A stretch of DNA of 64,000 bases. Origin: Dyella japonica DSM 16301 (GTDB taxonomy: Bacteria; Pseudomonadota; Gammaproteobacteria; Xanthomonadales; Rhodanobacteraceae). The first letter of the stretch is position 1. Each line of letters starts with the position of its first letter. The notes under the pieces were generated by a model. That model searched no databases. It was given only the letters and a program-made list of their open reading frames with translations, and was not told the DNA's origin. The position numbers and the translations under genes are program-made. Location: the NCBI RefSeq assembly GCF_001010355.1, contig NZ_JPLA01000015.1, positions 17,853-81,852 of the forward strand, written 5' to 3'. Of the stretch, positions 54,810-63,000 are shown piece after piece.

Positions 54810-55060
54810 TTATTCGCTGGTCTTCTGGGCGAGCTGGCGCTCGATGGCTTCCACGAGCTGGCCGACGGTGCCGCCGTCGAAGTCGGTGTCTTCGTTGGGC
54901 AGGTTGATGTTGAAGTGGTCTTCGATGTCGAAGATCACTCGATCGCGTCCAGCGAGGCGATACCCAGATCCTTCAGGGTGGACTCCGGCTTGATCGTGTC
55001 AAGCTCGATCTTGGCCTGCTTGGCGATGATGTCGAAAGTTTCGTGCTGAACGCTGCTCAT
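54810..55060 (-). pseudogene. Acyl carrier protein, frameshifted
   Basis: The minus strand begins MSSVQHETFDIIAKQAKI, then LKDLGIASLDAIE with the phosphopantetheine serine, but a TGA follows. One base later the frame continues exactly as an ACP: VIFDIEDHFNINLPNEDTDF, GGTVGQLVEAIERQ, ending KTSE. Length is 251 bases, one short of a multiple of three, so a single G seems missing near 54939 (GAGTGATC where GAGGTGATC is expected). The usual DSL motif is ASL here. If the deletion is real, ACP supply for the adjacent KAS is lost. Confidence 0.88.
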
Positions 55061-55447
55061 ATGTTCTTCGTCTTCGGTTGGTTAATATGCGTCGTCGTGT
55101 CGACTTAAGAGATATAGAAAATAGCTGTCAGCATCAGGCCAGCGGTGACGTCTTCGATAGAGAATCGAGCCCATGCTCCGAGGGTTGGCATCTTATGCGG
55201 CGCTATGCCACTGCGGGCTGTGGATTCTTGATCAACAGCTCAGGGGAGAGGTGCGTTCGATGCCCTTGAAGCCTATTCGTGCAGAGGAGCCCTACCGGCC
55301 CAGTCGGGCCAACTTTGACCCGTCGCTTCGACACGAAAAGGAAGTTACCGCGGTCAGCGCCCGCTCGAGCTGGAGTTGTTCCGCCATAGGCGGTCACTAT
55401 TCGGCCTACTTCCAATCTAGGGCCAAGTTACTCGGCTCATGACTGGC
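55061..55447. other. Intergenic region
   Basis: About 390 bases upstream of the ACP gene. Should hold its promoter. I see no gene or structured element that I can support. Confidence 0.35.
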
Positions 55448-56521
55448 CTAGGGTTGGGAGGTCGTCACTTCTGCATCGCTGCCTTCTGGCCCCTCCACGT
55501 GATAGTCCTTAGCTTTGAGCTGCGCAATAAACCCGGTCGGCGACAATACCTCTACCATCGGCAGCATGGCGAAACTTTGGGCGTGGTCACTAAGTGCCTG
55601 TTCCGCAGCGGCGAGCCACATCGCCGCTACCTTTGCTTTCAGGCTATCCAGACCCAGTTGCTTGGCGACACCGGCGTTTGTAACTGCTGACATGCACGCC
55701 TCCCGCAGATCATCCATCGTCAGGTTACGCAACTCATTGATGTCGCCCGTTGCCCAAGCGTTGGCGAGCTCAACGACGCCCCCCAAGTCGTGCTCCACCA
55801 AATCGAGCGTTAGACCAAAGCACTGACCGTCATCTAACGTAGAAGATTTGAATGCCTTCACCGCTCTGCGTGGTTCATCGATCGCCACGACATAGTCCGT
55901 GGCAATGACCTTGACATTGTGCTTTTTGGCTAGTGCGCGCACGACGTCGTCAACGCCGAGTGAGGCGGTGAGGCCCTGGTGCTTGATCGCCGCGGCGTAG
56001 AGTTCACCCGTGGCAAAAATTGGTCGCAATCTTTCGACGTCGTGATCGTCACCTAGATATTGCTGCTTGAGCACAGTCCAGCGCGCATAGTCCTCTGTAG
56101 ACACCATCTGCTGCAGCGTCCGTCCATCAGGATTCTTGTTCGCGCCGGCCAGTGAAGGTATTAGAAACAACCGACCGAAGAAGTTGGTGTTTGGCCTGAT
56201 ACTGAATGTTGGTTGACCAAGCACGATCTGCGAGTTTGCAATGGCCCGCTCCACCTCGTCGCTTTTCCACTCCATGTGGGCAGGCAGCGGGGACAAGGTG
56301 CCTAGCACCCACATGACATGATCGCCTTTGCTCACCCGCCAGAGTCCCGGGCCCGGTTGCGCGCCGCTGACTGTGACCGCATCGAGAGTGGTCACTTGCT
56401 TCTGCTCGGCAGCGGCCGATGAGGGTGAACTCTGGGCGGCCGTGGAGGTAGCCGCCGTCAATGCCAGAGCCGCGCCATATATAAGGCGATGCCGCAATTT
56501 CCGGGTAACTAAGGCAGTCAT
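55448..56521 (-). CDS. TraB/GumN family protein, secreted
   Basis: A 357-residue protein with a signal peptide (about 10-30). The TraB/GumN core is visible: LWRVSKGDHVMWVLGTLSPLP near residue 60, then the GVDDVVRALAKKHN and VIATDYVVAIDEPRRAV stretches. Members are putative metalloproteases or metal-binding proteins of the Tiki/TraB fold. The HGTxH-type ligand is GTLSP here, so the metal site could be altered. ATG at 56521 (a TTG one codon upstream is possible). Confidence 0.85.
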   Translation of the reverse strand: MTALVTRKLRHRLIYGAALALTAATSTAAQSSPSSAAAEQKQVTTLDAVTVSGAQPGPGLWRVSKGDHVMWVLGTLSPLPAHMEWKSDEVERAIANSQIVLGQPTFSIRPNTNFFGRLFLIPSLAGANKNPDGRTLQQMVSTEDYARWTVLKQQYLGDDHDVERLRPIFATGELYAAAIKHQGLTASLGVDDVVRALAKKHNVKVIATDYVVAIDEPRRAVKAFKSSTLDDGQCFGLTLDLVEHDLGGVVELANAWATGDINELRNLTMDDLREACMSAVTNAGVAKQLGLDSLKAKVAAMWLAAAEQALSDHAQSFAMLPMVEVLSPTGFIAQLKAKDYHVEGPEGSDAEVTTSQP

Positions 56522-56925
56522 CAAAGAAGGCTCCGTATAGGGATAGAGATAAGATTGCGTGGCTCATACCAGCGTGACAATCAGATGAATCCGAAAGACG
56601 ATTGAGGTGTCGCGGCGCCTCAATACGGAGTTCACCGTGCCGCTGTTTCGATGACTTCATCAAGCGCACCATTGCCGAGCGTCCCGGCGCCAGGCAGACG
56701 CCGCCACCGTGCCAAAGAATGGGTGACCCAGCGGCGGCTTTGGCCCCGGATTTAGCGCGACCGGTTGCCCGTCAATCCGTCTGATGGACCCGCATGCCGG
56801 TGGAAGCGTGGCACTTTACTGCTCGCGGCGGCGCCGTTCACCGACACACTTGAGTGGCGCAGACTGATGGACGCGTTGCGCGCGTCGGTGGAGAGTAGGT
56901 AACCCACCCGACCGGATGGTCCTTC
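56522..56925. other. Intergenic region
   Basis: About 400 bases between divergent starts. No gene supported; open frames in it lack starts and domains. Confidence 0.3.
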
Positions 56926-57240
56926 ATGACCGACGCCTTGCTCGACGCGCTGTGCTTGATCCCCTGCATTTGCAGAACCCGAGACGACACCGAGCGCCAG
57001 TGGGGCCCGCGGGCACCTGTCGCATTGATCTATGCCCAAATTGGGCGGGCCTTGATCGACCACGCAGAAGCTCTCGATGACCCGACTCACGCCTATCTGC
57101 TAGGGGTGCTGAGCGCAGCCCTTCGCCGGACTGAGCCAAAGCACCTGGTGCGCCAGCCGCTCATTAGTACGGCCATTGCGAGGGGCGAGCAGCGACTCGC
57201 TTCAGATCACCGTCTCCTGTGTCTGCTCCGATCCCTGTGA
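56926..57240 (+). CDS. Small helical protein, paralogue B of an unrecognised family
   Basis: 104 residues, MTDALLDALCLIP and on, with clear similarity to the island protein at 44051-44380 along most of its length (AL-x-LIP, Trp, Y-A-x-x-G-x-AL-x-D, Y-x-LGV, LVR). No known family or motif. Likely helical and cytoplasmic. A weak terminator hairpin follows at 57325. The existence of two diverged copies supports both as real genes. Confidence 0.75.
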   Translation: MTDALLDALCLIPCICRTRDDTERQWGPRAPVALIYAQIGRALIDHAEALDDPTHAYLLGVLSAALRRTEPKHLVRQPLISTAIARGEQRLASDHRLLCLLRSL

Positions 57241-57324
57241 CCCCGATGGCTAGGTTTTGAGGTTCGGAGTACCACCGCCAAGGTTGCGCCAACAACGCGG
57301 AGCGGCTTTTCATCAGCCAGCTAG

Positions 57325-57357
57325 AGGCGGCCTAAGCAACCTGCCGAGGCCGCCTTT
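57325..57357. terminator. Possible bidirectional terminator
   Basis: AGGCGGCCT and AGGCCGCCT form a perfect 9-base stem with a 13-base loop, followed by T3. It lies between convergent genes (57240 and 57419). The long loop and short T-run make it weak. Confidence 0.45.
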
Positions 57358-57418
57358 CGACAACCTGCTTTCGAATGGGATGGTACAGATCACCCAGCGT
57401 CAATGCGCACGACCGGTG

Positions 57419-58213
57419 CTACTTGACGAGTAACTCGAACTGAGCAGCTCTGTCCTCTAGGAAACCTTGCCCTTGATTGGAACCCACGAACCATTTGACG
57501 GGATCGTGTAAATCATACTTCGTCGTTCCTAGCGGCAGGCCGAGACAGATGGCGTTACCTGTTAAGTGGAGCCACTCACCCTCCACCACAGGGCTGTTGG
57601 TATCGTTGCCAGCAATCTGACTATCGGCAAGCACCAGCTTGCCGTTGAACAGGGCAACCCTGGTGCAGTTTGGAGCGAGAATCTGCGCATTGATGATATT
57701 GAACGTGGTACCGGCGGCGTAGGTCCCCGTGGCCACGCGCGATCCATTAATCGCCAGATGGGTAAAGGTGCCAGTGCCACTACAGCTGAAGTCGCCCTGA
57801 GCATCGTTGGACTGACAGGTACCCGGGGCCTGCTCGCTGTCAAAGGTCACCAAGCCGCCCAACAGGCTGACGTTCTGGGCGTCCGTTTCGCCGGTGGCGT
57901 CGTCCAGGCTGACGATATCGCTCGCGCTGCTGCGGTCATCAATCTGGCTGGCCTGGTAAATGATCTGCCCGCACGCGGTGACGGTGGTGCTGCCAGCGAC
58001 GCTGTCGTTGGAACCGCTGTCGACGGTGCTTGATGGATCCTCCGACAGAGGCGTGATCGACCCGTTGGGGCACGTCACCGACTCTGTCAGGGCGGTGGTG
58101 GTCACGGTAAAGGTATCGGGCCCCGCCTGTGCTGAAGCGGGTGCGCCGTAGCTCAGCAAGGGGAGGAGCACCAGGTAAGGGGCAACGTGCAGGCGTAGTG
58201 TGCGTTGTGCCAT
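57419..58213 (-). CDS. Secreted protein (choice-of-anchor P-like)
   Basis: A 264-residue protein with signal peptide (cleavage after ASA-QA). The body has repeated beta-strand-like stretches with Gly/Ser/Asn-rich turns (VSLLGGLVTFDSEQ, FTHLAINGSRVATGTYAAGT, FNIINAQILAPNCTRVALF), and resembles the choice-of-anchor P surface family. Cysteine pairs are present. ATG at 58213. Likely an extracellular or periplasmic adhesin-like or structural protein. Confidence 0.7.
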   Translation of the reverse strand: MAQRTLRLHVAPYLVLLPLLSYGAPASAQAGPDTFTVTTTALTESVTCPNGSITPLSEDPSSTVDSGSNDSVAGSTTVTACGQIIYQASQIDDRSSASDIVSLDDATGETDAQNVSLLGGLVTFDSEQAPGTCQSNDAQGDFSCSGTGTFTHLAINGSRVATGTYAAGTTFNIINAQILAPNCTRVALFNGKLVLADSQIAGNDTNSPVVEGEWLHLTGNAICLGLPLGTTKYDLHDPVKWFVGSNQGQGFLEDRAAQFELLVK

Positions 58214-58528
58214 GGAGATCACCTTAGGGTCGCGTTCTCTCCCGCTCAGGTCGTTTGGCGATCCTTCGCATCGCTGTTACGTATGCATGCAACGGGGGAT
58301 TGTCGTACCTGTTGTATCCATCCGTGCGCTTGCCGCGCCAAACCATTGCCCCGCTGCAGCGTTGCGCGCTTCCGCGTGTTGACTTGGAGCGGTGCTCCCA
58401 GCGCGCGACCGCTGTCGTGCAGGCGATCAACGCCCCTTTCAGTTCAGTTCAGCGCGCACCCGCAGCATTGAGATACTTCCGCGAGCGTGACGTACTTTCC
58501 ACGCTGCATGGGCTGGCCATCGATAAGA

Positions 58529-58600
58529 AGCGCCCCGCCGGATTGAAACCGGCACCACCGACCTTGGAAGGCTCGCGTCCTACAGTTGGACCAGCGGTGC
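58529..58600 (-). pseudogene. Degenerate tRNA-Gly(TCC)-like sequence
   Basis: 72 bases fold as a tRNA: D arm GTCC-AACTGTA-GGAC, anticodon arm CGAGC-CTTCCAA-GGTCG (anticodon TCC), 5-base variable loop and T arm GCCGG-TTTCAAT-CCGGC. Defects: two mismatches in the acceptor stem, one in the anticodon stem, the D loop lacks the usual GG, the T loop is not TTCRA, and no CCA is encoded. Probably a decayed or mobile-element tRNA, not a working tRNA. Confidence 0.6.
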
Positions 58601-58601
58601 C

Positions 58602-58624
58602 AAAAAAAGCCCCGCGGAGCGGGG
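58602..58624 (-). terminator. Rho-independent terminator on the minus strand
   Basis: Read on the minus strand: stem CCCCGC with loop TCC and GCGGGG, then T7. It terminates minus-strand transcripts from the right, such as the regulator at 59033-59828. Confidence 0.75.
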
Positions 58625-59032
58625 GTTCGGTGATCAAGTTCGGCGGGCGGGAACAACCGTAGATAGTGTGAGAGCGGTTGTAACTAAGGGGGATGGACCG
58701 CAGCCCGGCAGCGACTCAAGTCGCGCTGTCCATGGGCATACAGCAGACCTGACGCAATGATTCTCACGGCAACCCAACACTCAGGCAATCGGAGGTGTCT
58801 GATTCCATCGCGATCGCGTCACGCTTCGAACGTTCGTGTACCCGAATTTGACGGACACGATTCACCATATGGGATGTATGGTCTTCACAGGTGGATTTCA
58901 TCCCCTAGACACCGCGCGACTGTCCGACCTGGACACCGGCACCAACAAAACGGCACCTCAGCGCCAGGCTATGCCGGGGGAGGGCAATCAGTCTTCAATT
59001 GAGGAATCGCCCACTTTGAAGTACCGGCTCGG
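58625..59032. other. Intergenic region downstream of the regulator
   Basis: About 410 bases with no supported gene. A few open frames overlap on both strands without ribosome sites or domains. Confidence 0.35.
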
Positions 59033-59828
59033 TTACCCCTTGTCCGATGCAAGTAAGTACCCAGCGCCACGTATCGTCAGCACGGGGGCGTCCTCCTGGG
59101 GCAGCGTATGAATTTTGCGACGCAGCCGTTGAACGACCATATGAAGACGATGTGGATCGAAATGGCGCGGATCGTCGCTTAACGTAGCGATGAGTATCTC
59201 GCGGCTCACGGGGGGTACCTTTGGCATCCAAAAGCGCATTGACCAATACACGCTCTGATGCGTTGAGTGCCACGGCCACATTTTTGGGCGAGACAAGATG
59301 CCAACCCGACGCACTCAGGCGCCATCGCTCACGTGCGTCCTTGGAGAAGCTTGAGTGAGAAGGCAGGGACCTTACCGCGTGCCTCCTTGTTAGCGACAAT
59401 CGACGTGCAAAGCTATGCACCGTTGCTGCCACCAGTTCCGCGGAGACAGGCTTCAGCAAACAAACATCCGCGCTACGGTGTAAAGCACGTATACCGTCCT
59501 GCTGAGCTTGGTGATCCACAAGCACAACGAGGACCGTGCCGGAACTCACGCTCAAACGCTCAACCAAGCACCCTCTGCCGCCACTCGCCGGACTAACGTG
59601 CAGCAAGGCGACATCAACCTGTTGCCTATTGATGTGCTTGTGAAGATCCGCCGGTGCGCTCACCACTGTGACATCCAAACCGAAGCCGTGGAGGTCAGCA
59701 TACAAAACGGGTTGATGGAACTTGTCGGTACCGGACAGTACGACAACGTGTGTCCTGGTCAATGCTGAATAGGCGGTTGTGCCGTACTCCTTCAGTGCTT
59801 GCGTGTTGTCGATAGGCACATCGTTCAT
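59033..59828 (-). pseudogene. OmpR-type regulator with atypical receiver, frameshifted
   Basis: The first frame (from ATG 59828) encodes a receiver-like domain (about 20-140) in which the phospho-acceptor position is His (ALLHVSP), then the start of a winged helix (GWHLVSPKNVAVALNASERV). After GTP the frame is lost at a run of six C (minus strand; six G at 59210-59215). With five C the reading continues PVSREILIATLSDD, HMVVQRLRRKIHT, VLTIRGAGYLLASDKG, ending at 59033, a normal OmpR C-terminus. So the gene is intact but for one extra C: a sequencing error, a mutation or slipped-strand switching. It is divergent from the autotransporter. Confidence 0.85.
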
Positions 59829-59848
59829 TGGTTTAAGCACGCTTGTGT

Positions 59849-59872
59849 GAAATTGAGAATGTTCTCACTTTC
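59849..59872. promoter_or_regulatory. Dyad in the regulator-autotransporter intergenic region
   Basis: GAAATTGAGAA and TTCTCACTTTC are inverted copies separated by two bases (10 of 11 positions pair). It lies 21 bases upstream of the regulator start and 158 bases upstream of the autotransporter start; a likely binding site of a dimeric regulator, possibly the adjacent one. Confidence 0.65.
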
Positions 59873-60029
59873 GGCGTCTTTCAGACAAATCGGATGTTTC
59901 AGCGCCCCTTCGAACGAGATCATTTCCCTATTGCCTACACGGGCATGGCGCCTTGGCCGATCACGCTGTCAGACGCCGCCATCGGTCGGGATGACCGAAT
60001 CCCCTCAGATAGACTCGAAGGTGTACGTC

Positions 60030-63000
60030 ATGAACAAGATTTATCGTCTGGTCCGCAATACGGCGACCGGTCAGTGGGTAGCCGCTTCTGAATTGGCCAA
60101 CGGCCACACGAAGAGTGGCAATTTGTCGCGTGCGGTTAAGGGCGCTGTTGCCGCTGCGATTTTGCACCTGGTGCCAGTGGTAGCTAGTGCGCAAACAACG
60201 ACCTATACCCCGGGCACCGCCAACGGCGAATCGCAGGCCATCAAGGTCAACGGCGGCACTGCCAGCTTGGACGGTACGATCAGCTTCTCCGGTTCGAAGT
60301 CGACGATCCAGACGGTCTATTCCTACATTAATGCCTATAACGCCGGGTATTTGACGGGTCCGGTCGATCTGAACGGAAAGATGACCCTCAATATGGGTCC
60401 TCAGACGAATGGTGTCACGGTCGTTGATCCCATCACACATGGGTCCTCAGTCGTCAAAACGTACGCCAGCGGTGGACTTTCGGAGCTCGCTCCCGGGGGA
60501 CTCTCTGCCATCACCGTCTATTCACCGACGCCCGATGGCCAGGGCCCTTTTATTGACGCCACGCTGGCCAACGTCTCCGGTGGCAGCACCTTCAATATGA
60601 ATGCAAGTGGTCAGGTGGGTGACTACTCGACCAAGAACACGACCTACATACGCGTGGCGGACGGTACCGCCAACTGGAACTCATCCAACACCATTGCTTT
60701 CGCCGACTCGGCCAGTGTTTCGCCGGCTCAGGTGCAGCCCTACAACATGACTATCAACCTCTCGTCCTATGCGGCGGCCCCGTTTGCGGTTACCACCGCT
60801 GATGGCCCGCAGACGAAGACGGTTGCCAATTTGGCCGAGTTCCAGGCGTACAACACGTGGTTGATTGGTCAGCTTCAGGCAGGCAAGTTGGGAAGCGGTG
60901 CGGCTGCGCAAACGGCCTACAACAATGCGATTGCGCTTGCATATGCCACCAACGGGTATGTGTATGGCGTCACGCCCTATACATCGCCTATCTCCCCGAC
61001 GGATCTGATGCTGGTACCCAATGGCACCGAAATTGGCATGTTGGCCAATGGAGCTACGGCAGTCGGTCATGTCACCGCGGGCGCGTCCATGACAGGTCTC
61101 TGGAGTTCGAGGTCCGGCACGCTGCTGCAGGCAAGCAATGGCGGCACCATCATCAACGACGGCACTGTGACCAGTGTCCGCTATGGCACGGGTATGAGCG
61201 CCGACACGGGTGGGCACCTCATCAACAATGGCGTGCACAATCTGGGTGGCCCCGGGACTGGTGTCGTCGGCGAAGTGATGGCTGACACCATCACGGGAAC
61301 GGGTACGACCTATGTCAATAACGGCACCGTAAACCAGTACGCATGGAATTTCAGCCCCAACGGCTCGAGCAATAGTACGGGTTTGCGCATTGGCGCCGGT
61401 GCAGTCGGTACCAACAATGGAACGATGAACATCGGCGTCAACTCGAGTGGTGGTAATGCGCAGCTCTCGGTGTATGGCGTCCAGGTTGATAACGGTGGCA
61501 CGTTCCTCAATGGCGCGAATGGAGTGATGTACTTGGGGCGCGCCGCATCTACGGATACAACGTCTGATCCCATGGCGCGTGGTGGCGCAGATGTGGTACA
61601 GGCGAACGGCATGATCGGCATCAATGTCGCTGCCGGTGGCGCGGTTCTGAACGCAGGCACGCTTGTAACTGGCGACAAGGCACAGAACAGTCGCGGCATT
61701 AGTGTGTCTGGAAGCAATGTCAATGTAAGCAATACGGGCCTAATTGACGTGAAGGGCCACTACGGCGGCGCGCCGCTCGCCAACACTGGAATTTACAGCA
61801 CGGCCACGTCGGGCACGGTCAATAACGCCGGTAAGATAACGTTGGAAGGGGTGAATACCATCGGCATTCAGGCCATGTCCGGTGGCAAGGCGACGTCCAA
61901 CGGCACGATCAATGTCGCGGGCGGTGCCGATCCGGCGACGGGCCTGCGAAACTATGGCGTATGGTCAGACGGTACAAGTTCGAACGTCAAACTGACAGGC
62001 GGTGCCGTCAATTTGGTGGGCAATGGTGCCATTGGTGTGCATGCGCGAAACCTTGGCAGCATCGATATCAACGGCGGTACAGTGAATTTCCAATCGGGCA
62101 CGCAGCAGATTGGTGTGTTCGCCTATGGCGCCGGTTCGGTCGTCAACATCAATAGCGCGCCGGTGGGTGGCCTGAATGTCAGCACCGATAACTCCACGCT
62201 GTTCCGTATTGAGGACGGTGCCAAGATCAACAATAACGCCTCAGCCCCGCTGATTGCGTCAGGTGCCAACAGTACGGCGTTGGACGTCACGGGCGTGGGT
62301 TCGAGCGCCAACCTGGACAACATGGACATTACCGTGTCCGGTCAGGGCGCCACGGCGCTGAAAGTTGAGGGTGGTGCGACCGGTCAGATGAGCGGCGCGG
62401 CCAAGCTCAGGCTGAAGGATGGCGCTACTGCGGTGGTTGTGGACAACACCAAGTACGACCTGTCGGGCACCGCGGTGGGTTCGGCGCAGTCCATCTTTAC
62501 CAACAAGGCGACGGTTAACGTGGCCAATGCCAAGGACGTGACTGCGTTCGTGGTGAAGAATGGCGGCAAGCTGATCAACACCGGTGACATCCATCTGTCC
62601 AACGGCACCGCGATCGAGGTGGTTGGCGCGGGCTCCAGCGTGGTGGCCGATGCCAGCGGCAAGAATGGTTCCATTACCGTGGACGATGGCAAAGCCGGTA
62701 TCTACGTGCATGGCGGTGCTTCGTTGACCACCAATGACACCATCACTGTTGATAACGGCGCGGCAGGCGTATTGGTGGGCGATGATGCGGGCAAGGTCAC
62801 GATTGGTCGGAACGCCCACATGACTGGCAAGGGCTCGTCCTACGGCAACCTGATAACTAACCAGTCCCCGGCAGGCAATGTGCTTGTCGACGGTGCGACG
62901 TTGGAAATGCAGGGTTCCGGTGCCGCGCTGCTGTCGGAGAACAACCTTGATGCTGCTTCGCACGGTCACGTGATCGTGAGCAGCAACGTGGGCGGAAAGG

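Noticed and set aside
59980..60020. tRNA-like string near GGTCGGGATGACCGAATCCCC
   Set aside because: Only the T-arm-like part is present; no anticodon or D arm can be formed and it does not match the tRNA-Pro half.
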